The notes under the pieces are model-generated. The model was not told the origin of the DNA and did no database searches. It was given only the letters and a program-made list of their open reading frames with translations. Positions 24,913 through 37,000 of a DNA stretch of 64,000 bases are shown here, piece by piece. Both the position numbers and the translations under genes were made by a program. Source of the stretch: Clusia tigrina. Taxonomy: Eukaryota > Arthropoda > Insecta > Diptera > Clusiidae. The DNA lies in contig OV050032.1 in assembly GCA_920105625.2 (NCBI GenBank), forward strand, positions 14,044,807-14,108,806. The letters are read 5' to 3'. The stretch's first letter is position 1; every line of letters starts with the position of its first letter.

Positions 24913-26629
24913 TGGCCAAAACAAGAGGCATTTCTGTGTATTCTCTGGTCAGGATCTCTTCGTACTGCAGCTTCTTCTCCAACTTTATTTTTGTATTGTA
25001 TTGTATTGTTGTCGTATATTATTCTTCAGCTAACATTATCATATCCACATCGCAGTTCAAATCTTCAAGTTGATGGGAGTGCATTCTGCACTTGTTCCAG
25101 TCGTTTCTATTTTCAATTTCAACATTCTGCTGGAATTCGCTTCCGGAACAGTATCACCTACACATACTACACACAGGTGGTTCCTTATCGCCCAATTTTT
25201 GTGATGGCCATTTGTTATTACCGCGTTCTAGGGTTTCCTCTAAACAATCCGCATCGCTTGCAACTGCTTCTTGCGAACTTAATTATTCTCTGTCTCTGTT
25301 TTGAGTGGCTGGCAAAATATTCGATTTCTACTCGCACAGTGATTCATTCAATCTGGCCAACTCGAGGCCAGTGCAGTTGAGCATTTGTTTGCTTACCAAT
25401 TTGCTGGTGAGCGGCACAATTTGTCACGTTGTGCGGCTTCTTGCTCCTGTTGCCGACATCACCGGCACTTTCACGCGTATTGATCGGACAACGCAAATAG
25501 GGTGGGAGTGCCAAATCACAAGTTTTCTAGTACAGAGTGTTCCTGCAGCCCTCTTGCTTGTCTAACAGCAGCCGCAGGCGTCAGAGAGGATGAGATGGAG
25601 TGAGAGTGGGAGAAAGTGATTGCTAAATTGAAACAGTACACCACAGCAGCGTGAATCACTTCTGGAAACGATATCAAAACAACACTTCCCCAATGAGCAG
25701 TCGCATGTGTTTGTGTGCGCGCGTTGGTAACTTTAAACCCAACAAAGATAAACCCGTTATCTGAAGTAATTCTGCTGAATTTGTTGTTTATTTGCCCGTT
25801 CTCGAGCGTTTTTCTTTCGCTTCGTAATTTTATTGATAACACACAATGAAAAACGAATTCTTTCCGCTGCGACAGTTGCAGCCCACATTCGTGGCATGTG
25901 AATACGGGTACTTTTCTGGGCACACCCACAGATGCGAATGTGTCGAAATTGTGGTGCGTTTCTTGATCATCGGAGACTCCCTGCGACATTATTCACAGTA
26001 TTCAGTTCCACTCACGTACTGCTTCCGTTGGTGGCGTGCGACATTTTTATTTATGTTTTTTGGGGGCAACATGCGGACGGATTGATTTTTATAATTTAGA
26101 TAATGCTCCCAACTAGGAGTATACATAGAAATCCTAGTTGGGATATGCCAGATTTAGAGATATACTCTTTGCAAGTATTTACCCCTAATGAATACTTTCT
26201 GACATAATTTATTAGCAGTGTATCTGAAGAAATCAGTTTGCGAAGAGGGAATTTAATAACAACAGCATCGATACACGAAGGCTGTGGGATACGTATGAAT
26301 ACCATCATCTAAAGTCTTCGACACGTAGAGAAAGAGGAGATTTACTACCTCCGAAGAATCTTGGCTGGATACAAGTTCCCGCTCTCACGACTAGCATGCT
26401 TATCACCAGATTGCCGGGTTCAATCTGCTTGGAGAATAGTTGAGAAAGTTCCTCAGAGGATGCAATCAAGTGTCCACGTTTAACATATAGTTCTGGAATT
26501 TTATGTAATCTTTTAATTGGTTCGAGTGGTGGCTTAACATACTGGGTTATGTTACAGGAAGCGTTTGGTTCCACTACAAATGGAGGTGGCACTGGGAAAT
26601 ATGGAATGCTTGGGTGCGAGTTCGGCGAT
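24913..26629. other. Intergenic stretch without a supported gene
   Basis: Open frames at 24910-25380 (+, 156 codons), 25516-25989 (-) and 26305-26592 (-, 95 codons) show no domain that I can identify. The last lies next to a retrotransposon copy and could belong to mobile DNA, but I cannot show it. Confidence 0.45.
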
Positions 26630-27330
26630 AATTTTTATTGTGTGAAGGGGATTTAAAGCACCGCGACCTTTCGATCTATTGTGCCCCCCATCAGAGGTTC
26701 AAAGTACATCTTTGAGTCCTATTCTCTGCATAATCGTGATGACAAGTTTTGGCTTCAGAGGTTTCACATCACTGGCAGAGCCCTGGAAGAATCCCAAGTA
26801 TTTCCTGCGGGTGTGCATGAGAGTCGGACATTCTGTCAACACATGCAAAGATGCATCCTCTTCCTCCATACAGAATCTGCAGCAGCCTTCCGAGGTGACC
26901 CCCATCCTCACCATACATATGTGAGTTCAGTTTACAGTGTCCTGTGAGTAGGCCTGTCATCATCCTAAGATTATTCTTAGTGATTCTTAGTGATTATTAT
27001 AGAGGGATTCGAATCTTTTTAGGTGGTATGTCCCTAGCAGAGTCTTTGATACCCTCTGGTGGTTTATGCCTATGGTGTCCCTCATCGATCCTACGCTAGC
27101 TGAACAGCTTGCCCTTGCCTACACCACAGAAGGGTTCTCGGTGATAATAATATGAGGACAATCCTGATTGCACTTATTAAGTAACGAAGGAATTGTAATC
27201 GTTAATATACGAATAAGTGAAAGTGGAAGAGGAGGAAGCATGAAGTCTTAGAAACCATATTCCTCATGAAGGTTATAATTCCAGTTCAAAGAATGAATAC
27301 AATGGAATATCGTACTATAAAAGAGGCACA
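26630..27330 (-). mobile_element. Non-LTR retrotransposon copy B2
   Basis: About 690 bp matching copy B1 (2.6-3.3 kb) at roughly 97% by eye, in the same orientation. The minus frame 26914-26699 (71 aa) again carries CRFCMEEEDASLHVLTECP and ends at the same codon. The 3' end has ATTTTTATTGTGTGAAGG. The same frameshift as in B1 separates the GHCKLNSHM part from the zinc motif. I could not identify a target-site duplication. The 5' side runs into a hairpin. Confidence 0.8.
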
Positions 27331-27413
27331 TGGACTATCTTATAGTACGATATTCCATTTTGTTGATTCTTTGAAGTGGAAATCTAACCTTTATGAGGAA
27401 TAAGGTTTCTAAG
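27247..27413. repeat. Near-palindromic hairpin: 74-bp arms, 19-bp loop
   Basis: The left arm 27247-27320 (CTTAGAAACCATATTCCTCA ... ATATCGTACTATAA) is the imperfect reverse complement of 27340-27413 (TTATAGTACGATATTCCATT ... GGTTTCTAAG). In copy B1 the same sequence is present once, followed directly by GGAATTGGAGAGGAAAAG, which in B2 follows the right arm. B2 therefore carries an inverted duplication at this point, or B1 lost one arm. Confidence 0.85.
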
Positions 27414-29877
27414 GAATTGGAGAGGAAAAGTACTAAACAAGGAGGAGTTGTTCGGACATGTAGTGTCTTTAAAGAGTGGAATGCGAGGAAATGCGAGTGG
27501 AAAAGTGAAGAGTGCAATTAAGAAGCGAGTTCCTTTAAAACTACTGAGTGGGTAAAGCAACACGCACAGTAAAGAGGAATGGTACTTTTAAGGTATTTCT
27601 GGAGCAAAAGTATGGAAGTCACCATTGTGTTGGGCCCATTGGCACGTCGTATAGGATACGTCCCTTAGCCCGATCCAAGCAACACAGCATAAGCGTACAA
27701 AAATTATTACAAGGACATATGGGATTGAACACCAACAAAATGGATCTCTGACAATCTTTTGAGTTCTGATAGAAGTGTTTGTGTTTTCTATATCGGCTAA
27801 AAAGCGATCTTGAAATACTTCCAATAACTTCTGCTCCAAATTCGCTGATGGAGCTGACGTGTTGCTTGCTTCGAGGCCATTGCAGTCATTAAAGTAAACG
27901 TCCTAGAATTGCTATAAACGATCTTTACAAAGTGCACATTGGAAAAACATTTGAACATTTCTGAATATACACCGAGAAGTGTACATACATGCCTACTTTA
28001 TATACCCACATACTGTGTACATATGTATGTCAAATACGAAAAATATTTCATAACAAAAGATAAAAATTCATTTACTCACATTTTGTAAGAGTTTTTGGTA
28101 TGCAGAAAGAGATAATGAAACAAATTTATCAACTTTTCGTAAATTTTATCAATTAAAGTGTGAAAAATTATCGTTTCAAGTTCCATGGACACAGTATTCA
28201 CGTATTTTATGATTTTTTTAATGAAATTTTTTATAAATATCTTCACTATTTGGTTCACATTTTCACAAATCAAGGACCACAATCTCACTTTTAAAATGTT
28301 TTACACATTTTTTTTTTTTTTGGAAATTTTCACTTATAACGGAATTGCATTTCCTACACTTGAAATTGTAACTTTTTGTAGGCAATTTGATCTGAAAGGA
28401 AATGCCTTCAAATGGCAAAAAAACGCACACAAAACTGGCAGGAGCTGCCAATCATTCCAGCCAGTTGCACTTCTCACAATACAAGGAACGAATGCAAAGA
28501 CCACAAACACAGAGCGACATTTGAACTGCAACTCTGCCGGGCAGACGCTGCGCACATGTCAACTCAGCCGCCCGAACACCCGCGCGTGCTACTATTGAGA
28601 GGCACTCACCATGTAGTTGGCTTAGCGCGCAGGCGCCTCAACCGGCACTCACGGCGCATTAACGCACTCATAAATAAATGTATATGCATTTATTGGAATT
28701 TATCTATTTGTGAATTGTTTACTTTTGTGTTTCCAATTGAAGGCACGCGTAGATTGGAGCGAATAACACACCCTCTTCCAACTTCAGTTCCAACTTCAAC
28801 TTCGACTACAAATCCTTATTCCGATGCCGATCGCGTTCACAACAAGACTGAAATTAATTTGGCTAAATCCGTTAAAGATGTAAAATGTACGCGAAGCGAA
28901 GCTTTGTGGAACAAAACAGAAATAAAAACAAAAAAAAAAGAACAACAAGAAAATAAAACAAATACTGCTGCGGTCGTAAGAAAGCCCAGACCCAATAGCA
29001 ACAACAGCACAAGCAGCAGCAGCCGCACACAATGCCAAAGTACACAATTACAACAACAGAAATAATAACAACAACAACAACAACAACAACAACACCAATA
29101 AGCACTACTTATTCGCCGAGTCAGCATCAGCCCGAGGAAGAGAAAGAGAGAGCGAGTGAGCAACCGAGGATCGTTCGTTGGATTTTAGAAAAAAGCTCTC
29201 AATTGCCGACACACACAAACACACACACACGCACACTCGCTCGCACGTAAAACATTACAATATAAAAAATTCTTTTTCTTCTACATACTCACAAACGAAG
29301 CTAAGTTTTCTTGAAAGCATGCTTTTGTTGTTGTTCCAATTATTATTGACGTAATGTTAGCGCGTCTTTTGCCGCTGCTTTGGTTATTGGACGACTGCAT
29401 TTTGGAGCGCTTTTCAGTATTCCGTACTGCATTCGCCTCCAGTTGGTTTGGGAAACAATTCTGTTGCACTGGGTGTCGCTGTTTGTTGTTGTTGTTGTTG
29501 TTGTTGTTGTTATTAGTATTGTTTTTGTTGTTGTGTTTTTGCTCATGTCAGCGACCGTCAAACAACCTTCGCAAGCTAATTGCTGAACAAAAATTAGAAT
29601 GACTGAGAATATGGGACAGGAAAAGCGCTTGCATGGGCTTCTTCGCTCGCTACTCAAACTGTTTGGCTAAGATTTCATTACTTGGAAATGAAACACCAGT
29701 CTGTAACTGATCTGTGTGCATGTGTGTGAGTGTGTTTTGTAATACCACCCAGGTGGAAAATTACTACACCTCTTGCTGTGTGGAAGGCATGTTGTAATAG
29801 CTTCTAAGAAATGGTAACTAGTGCTATAAGATCATTATAATTTTAAGTATAGTAACTATATAAATAATATATATTAA
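27414..29877. other. Intergenic stretch; AT-rich part then CAA-rich part
   Basis: 27.9-28.4 kb is strongly AT-rich. 28.4-29.3 kb has CAA/CAGCAG runs (28995-29025, 29047-29093) and a (CA)n run (29213-29233). A TTG tract lies at 29484-29540. The longest frame, 28412-29065 (217 codons, ATG start), ends in Ser/Thr/Gln low complexity and has no recognised domain. This composition resembles fly 5' leader DNA, but no exon boundary can be supported. Confidence 0.45.
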
Positions 29878-29975
29878 CCTGCAAGATCTATTGTGATGCT
29901 CGTGTTTATTTAAAAGATGAAGATAGTCTCATCTATAAATTTTCTATCAGATTGATTTCCGATAGGAATTCATGT
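29878..29975 (-). mobile_element. Short 3'-end copy of retrotransposon family A
   Basis: Matches 2357-2437: the two share CCTGCAAGATCTATTGTGAT, GATAGTCTCATCTATA and GATTGATTTCCGATAGGAAT. On the minus strand it carries only the last codons (MNSYRKSI-stop) and the start of the 3' UTR, with a short insertion near 29900. Strongly 5'-truncated. Confidence 0.75.
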
Positions 29976-32861
29976 ATTTTACCTTACTAAGTAACAGAAG
30001 CACTTCTGGAAGATATTGTACTGTCTCAAGCCGCTTCATTGCACTTTTCATTTGCTTTGACGTTTCAATATGGGGAATTTTGCTGATGTATAAAGCATCA
30101 TTTTGTTATTTATAATGCATTATTTTTGCGTATCCCGAAACGAGAAGTAGCTAGAGAAATGTTTGGGAAAATACGCAAAAAAATCATAAATATGCTGGTA
30201 TCCTAACATATGCATAAAACTCCTTTACTCCATCTCCGCAGGTACTAGTGACGACGAAATCATATTCTAATTTCAAAAATCATGATACTTGTTTATAATA
30301 AACAGTTTCGTATACGCAGAACACGCTTAGAATGTCTTCTGTCTCGTTCTCGCTAATGATATTAGTCGCTAATGATGATGCATCTGACTATTAAACAGTG
30401 TCCGATACACCGTTCCCTTTCAATGGATCCCGAAAATGGCGAAAAGAGTAGGTTTGAAAATAGCGTGGGAAAAGATTCTGGAACTGATTTGTGATTAATT
30501 GTCTACTGCGTTAACTATTATCAAAAAGTTTTAAAGTTCGAACTATGAAGATATACAGTATAACGAAAGTGCTCGTTGCTATATACTATATACTCTCGAA
30601 TTGCTGGAGTAAATACTGCATTGTTAACTACTTCCTCAGCAATTTTTAATGGAAACAATTTTCCTTGAGTTCAGTTTAAAAATTCAAACAAACTCTGCCT
30701 TAACTGACACAGTCCAACGTTCGGAACTCTTTGCGTGAACTTATTTTCGGACTTGTATGGATGACGTCGACTAACAACACACCAAAATTCCATCAATATT
30801 TGATATGAGATTGAAATGGTGCACAATTACTGGACATAACGATATTTTCTTAAGTTTAAATAATAATGTTTTACGATGGTAAAAAATATTATCAATACAT
30901 CATTAAAATTAACACGTGGAGAGAGTTGTTCTGTAGTTTGTTTGTTCCTTTTCCGACAGGGTCACATGGAAATTGTTGTTTGCATATAATATTTCGCATC
31001 GTCACCTTCTCTCGTACTTGTATATGTGTCAGGAGGGCACCTTCGACTTAACTGAGTACTGACGTTGAAGTGTGATATATACCAATCCTAAATTGTCATA
31101 CTTTAGGTGGGAAGCTGCTGCAGACCAGAGTGGTACTCTTGTTAATTTGTGTATATTAAGTGGGACAACAATATAAATAAGTACTGAAGTATGAGTGTAA
31201 ATCACGTTTATAAGTGAATAACCGTCGCGTGTTAAAGACGGAACAGTCGGGACTTCGATTTGAAACACAAAATACTGTGCAATTGAAGCTTCTTTATGAA
31301 TTGTTCTTAGACATTTTTCCTAGAACTGAACTTTTTCGTTTCGTCAGTCGGACCACAAATTTCAATCTGGGAATTAGTTAGGCAAACTGTTCCTTTATAT
31401 GTCCAGCATGAACACTGAATCGGCGCTTTTTAATCGAGAGTACAGCTAGTCTGGCCTTCAACTGGTAAGGAACAGATTTTGGGGAAGTTTCTCCATACGA
31501 CATATGAATTTGGCCCCTAAAAGTAGGCAATGGAAATTGTTCTTCTGTCAAAGAAAATGATATGGATTAGTTTTATGCTAATGGATAATTATCCACAGCC
31601 AGCTTTTGACATACTCGTTGCTATTGGGACATAGAAGACTCTTTGCGCAACATATCGGAATGTGAACAAACCCGCAGGCAGAGTTTAATTTGAATACTTT
31701 CTTATCTGCTGGAGAAGTTTATGAGCCAGCTCCACAAGCAGACAGGCACACACTCAGTTGCGCCACATCCAACAGTTGGTACCTGCTTAGGTGGTTAGAC
31801 CCAGAGCGGCGCAAATATTTTGCCATTCAATTAGCGCTTTGGGCTTGGAAATAGTTTCAGTGCGCAGCTCGTAAGTTCTATTTTGTTGGCTAGATCTGCA
31901 TGTACGCGTACCTCGCCTCAATTTGTACTTTTAATCAACGAAAACTGGAAATCGCGCTGGAATCCGGTCAAGTGAAAGCATTTCCAGGCTTAAAGACTTG
32001 AATTCAAAATCTGACTGAGTGTTTTGATGAAATTAGAAACAAAAAAGCAGCATTTTTGTGCTCTTCCTACCAATTTCTTGGCCACAAAATATACGCAAGC
32101 GTGGGGCACTAAAAACCAACAAAATAAAGCATAAAAAATGTTGGCTTTTAAAGTAGGTTGGTCAGCAGACGAGGCACTTCAAGCCAGCGCAAAGTCATAA
32201 AGCCAAGCGTAGTCAAGCCGCAGCCAGCAGCCCGCTCGCTCAGCATTTCCGTCCGGCATAGCAGAAATAATCGAATCTGGCAAAGGCAGGAGGGGCGGAC
32301 GGGCGGAATCGTTTAAAATGCGTGCAACCAAACTGAAATATGAAAAAAAACCCACCGAGCGACGGTTATTCACTTCTGAGGCTGCGAGGCTGCTAGGCTG
32401 GGAGCCTTTGCGCATGCGCACTGGCCGTTAATGACTCATATTGGCATGTGTTGACGATTTGGTCAGTTATGTGGCTCGCTTGCGGTTGGTCTTTAAGCTG
32501 TCCGTCTTATTTCAGCCGTTTCTGCTTCACTTTTTTTTATATTAATGCATGTTGGTTGCCTCGCCCCAACTCCCTCCCTCCCTCACCACTTCTCCAGCAG
32601 TTGACTTAGCATGGCATTTTCACTGCCTGTGCACCTGATCGACTCATCAGCAATTTGTGTTTACATGTTGCTGTTTACGATGGTGGTGATGATGCAGATG
32701 AACATGATACGAGTAGTGATGCTGCAGCAATCAACTAACCCAGCAGTGCACTGAGAAAAATGACGAGTAGTATGGTAGGAAGTTTATTTTGATTGTGAAT
32801 TCGCAGGTGAACTGACGAAAAATACTTCGTTCCTTTTTCAAATTTTAAAAATATATTTGAA
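29976..32861. other. Intergenic stretch without a supported gene
   Basis: AT-rich DNA with no tandem array, no long open frame and no recognisable coding signal on either strand. Confidence 0.55.
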
Positions 32862-33060
32862 AGTTAAACTAGTTTAAGTATTAATTTGGTTTAAATGTTA
32901 CTTTAGTACAAATACTAATTTAGTTCAAATATTAATCTAGAATAAATTTAAATGTTAATCTAGTTTAAAGGAAAATCCAGTTCAAACGTAAATTTAGTTC
33001 AAATATTAATCTTGAATGAATTCAATTCTAATTTAAATGTTAATCTAGTTCAAATGCTCT
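32862..33060. repeat. Degenerate ~19-bp AT-rich tandem repeat
   Basis: Imperfect units of the form AATGTTAATCTAGTTTAAA or AAATATTAATCTAGAATAA, about ten copies with high divergence. Confidence 0.75.
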
Positions 33061-33099
33061 TCTTCAATAACTTTTCGAAGACATAATTGAAAACAATTG

Positions 33100-33425
33100 A
33101 ATATTCCCAGGCTTATAGTACAATGGGCATGAGAGTTCGAACTGCGTCTCCTGTCTGGAGGAGGAACAGTAGGGCACATAGTATTTTCTCAGTGCTTGCC
33201 CTGCCTTTGCCAGAATGAGGAGGCGCATATTAGGGTCAGATGTTTTGGGTTTTCTTCTCAGCTTCATAAAAGGGTCAAAGAAGCTTGTGAAGGTATAACT
33301 TCCCGTTCAAAATCCTTTATCTCTCCCCTTCCCCCAAATATGTCCAGGCTTATAGCATGGCCATCAATGTTTGAGTGCTTGGAGACCTCCTTCTTCAGCG
33401 GTTCTCCGGCCTAATCCAGTCTATT
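33100..33425 (+). mobile_element. Non-LTR retrotransposon 3'-end fragment (family C, second copy)
   Basis: On the + strand 33151-33300 can be read, with several stops and shifts, as CLEEEQ...CPAFARMRRRILGSDVLG...FIKGSKKL, the decayed C-terminal zinc motif and tail of the family seen at 23.1-23.3 kb. The 3' UTR shares GAGTGCTTGGAGAC and GGTTCTCCG blocks with that copy. A CCAGGCTTATAGTACAATGG block at 33108 repeats part of the 3' UTR, so two partial copies may abut here. Confidence 0.65.
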
Positions 33426-34004
33426 CTTTTCTATTCTGTACTGTACGATTGATTTTTTCTCATAAACTATTGAGAAATGCAAGTTTTCTAAAGGTTCAAT
33501 TTAAACTAGTTTAAAATGTAATCAACGTGCTTTTAACGTGCTTAAATTGTGTAATTTAAGTGAGAATGTTGACTGGCAATCGGCGATTGTGGCCACTTAC
33601 TTAAACTTTAACCCCTCTTCCCATTTGTTTCATTGAGCGACTTATGGAATATTGTTCACTAGCTGCAGGGGCGCACCAATGGGGGCAGATTGCCGATTCA
33701 AGCCTTGAAATAAGCAATTACCAAATACTGATTACATTGTATTTCTAGACCCTACTTTTCTGTCACAATTCTTACTTTTCTCTTACTACTTCATCCTCGG
33801 TGAACCCTATTCTCACAGATGAAACTTCACTATGGAGTCCTTGGCCTATGATAAGAGGGTTTCATAGGCATGATTCGAGTGGGCAGGTGGCTTAAGCGAT
33901 CCCAATGCTTTTCTAGAACAGAAGCTGAAGAGGAAACTCTCACGCCCTCAGGTCATTTTGAAACCAAAAATGTGGTATACACAACTTTAAAACCCTCCCT
34001 TGAC
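33426..34004. other. Short spacer before the 72-bp satellite
   Basis: Nothing recognisable beyond AT-rich sequence. Similarity to the satellite begins near 34005. Confidence 0.5.
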
Positions 34005-37000
34005 AAGATTTCATTTCACATCTTAATGAATTAACCACCGAGTAAAAACCGAAATAACGTCCACAAAATTTGGATATTATTTCATACCAAAAAAGTTCGA
34101 AATATGTTTGAAAACATTAAAAGAAATAACGCCCACAAATTTTGGGTGTCAGTTCATATCAAATACGATCGAAATTTGAATGAAAACCTTAAATGAAATA
34201 ACGCCCACAAATTTTGGGTTTCAGTTCATATCAAATACGATCGAAATTTGAATGAAAACATTAAATGAAATAACGCCCACAATTTTGGGTCTTATTTCAA
34301 TTCACGTCTTAATGAATTAACCAAAGAGTAAAAACCGAAATAAAGCCCACAAATTTTGGGTGTCAGTTCATATCAAATATGATCGAAATTTGAATGAAAA
34401 CCTTAAATGAAATAACGCCCAAAAATTTTGGGTGTCAGTTCATATCAAATATGATCGAAATTTGAATGAAAACCTTAAATGAAATAACGCCCACAAATTT
34501 TGGGTTTCAGTTCATATCAAATACGGTCGATATTTGAATGAAAACATTAAATGAAATAACGCCCACAAATTTTGGGTGTCAGTTCATATCAAATACGATC
34601 GAAATTTGAATGAAAACATTAAATGAAATAACGCCCACAAATTTTGAGTGTCAGTTCATATCAAATATGATCGAAATTTGAATGAAAACATTAAATGAAA
34701 TAACGCCCACAAATTTTGGGTTTCAGTTCATATAAAATACGATCGATATTTGAATGAAAACATTAAATGAAATAACGCCCACAAATTTTGGGTTTCAGTT
34801 CATATTAAATACGATCGAAATTTGAATGAAAACCTTAAATGAAATAACGCCCACAAATTTTGGGTTTCAGTTCATATCAAATACGATCGAAATTTGAATG
34901 AAAACATTAAATGAAATAACGCCCACAATTTTGGGTCTTATTTCAATTCACGTCTTAATGAATTAACCAAAGAGTAAAAACCGAAATAAAGCCCACAAAT
35001 TTTGGGTGTCAGTTCATATCAAATATGATCGAAATTTGAATGAAAACCTTAAATGAAATAACGCCCAAAAATTTTGGGTGTCAGTTCATATCAAATATGA
35101 TCGAAATTTGAATGAAAACCTTAAATGAAATAACGCCCACAAATTTTGGGTTTCAGTTCATATCAAATACGGTCGATATTTGAATGAAAACATTAAATGA
35201 AATAACGCCCACAAATTTTGGGTGTCAGTTCATATCAAATACGATCGAAATTTGAATGAAAACATTAAATGAAATAACGCCCACAAATTTTGGGTTTCAG
35301 TTCATATAAAATACGATCGATATTTGAATGAAAACATTAAATGAAATAACGCCCACAAATTTTGGGTTTCAGTTCATATCAAATACGATCGAAATTTGAA
35401 TGAAAACATTAAATGAAATAACGCCCACAAATTTTGGGTTTCAGTTCATATCAAATACGGTCGATATTTGAATGAAAACATTAAATGAAATAACGCCCAC
35501 AAATTTTGGGTGTCAGTTCATATCAAATACGATCGAAATTTGAATGAAAACATTAAATGAAATAACGCCCACAAATTTTGGGTTTCAGTTCATATAAAAT
35601 ACGATCGATATTTGAATGAAAACATTAAATGAAATAACGCCCACAAATTTTGGGTGTCAGTTCATATCAAATACGATCGAAATTTGAATGAAAACATTAA
35701 ATGAAATAACGCCCACAAATTTTGGGTTTCAGTTCATATCAAATATGATCGATATTTGAATGAAAACATTAAAAGAAATAACGCCCACAAATTTTGGGTG
35801 TCAGTTCATATCAAATACGATCGAAATTTGAATGAAAACATTAAATGAAATAACGCCCACAAATTTTGGGTTTCAGTTCATATAAAATACGATCGATATT
35901 TGAATGAAAACATTAAATGAAATAACGCCCACAAATTTTGGGTGTCAGTTCATATCAAATACGATCGAAATTTGAATGAAAACATTAAATGAAATAACGC
36001 CCACAAATTTTGGGTTTCAGTTCATATCAAATACGATCGATATTTGAATGAAAACATTAAATGAAATAAGGCCCACAAATTTTGGGTGTCAGTTCATATC
36101 AAATACGATCGAAATTTGAATGAAAACCTTAAATGAAATAACGCCCACAAATTTTGGGTTTCAGTTCATATCAAATATGATCGATATTTGAATGAAAACA
36201 TTAAAAGAAATAACGCCCACAAATTTTGGGTGTCAGTTCATATCAAATACGATCGAAATTTGAATGAAAACATTAAATGAAATAACGCCCACAAATTTTG
36301 GGTTTCAGTTCATATCAAATATGATCGAAATTTGAATGAAAACCTTAAATGAAATAACGCCCAAAAATTTTGGGTGTCAGTTCATATCAAATATGATCGA
36401 AATTTGAATGAAAACCTTAAATGAAATAACGCCCACAAATTTTGGGTTTCAGTTCATATCAAATACGGTCGATATTTGAATGAAAACATTAAATGAAATA
36501 ACGCCCACAAATTTTGGGTGTCAGTTCATATCAAATACGATCGAAATTTGAATGAAAACATTAAATGAAATAACGCCCACAAATTTTGGGTTTCAGTTCA
36601 TATAAAATACGATCGATATTTGAATGAAAACATTAAATGAAATAACGCCCACAAATTTTGGGTGTCAGTTCATATCAAATACGATCGAAATTTGAATGAA
36701 AACATTAAATGAAATAACGCCCACAAATTTTGGGTTTCAGTTCATATCAAATACGGTCGATATTTGAATGAAAACATTAAATGAAATAACGCCCACAAAT
36801 TTTGGGTGTCAGTTCATATCAAATACGATCGAAATTTGAATGAAAACATTAAATGAAATAACGCCCACAAATTTTGGGTTTCAGTTCATATAAAATACGA
36901 TCGATATTTGAATGAAAACATTAAATGAAATAACGCCCACAAATTTTGGGTGTCAGTTCATATCAAATACGATCGAAATTTGAATGAAAACATTAAATGA

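Noticed and set aside
24910..25380. 156-codon + strand frame
   Set aside because: Hydrophobic and aromatic composition, but no recognisable domain or neighbour, and no promoter or poly(A) signal. It borders an inverted repeat.
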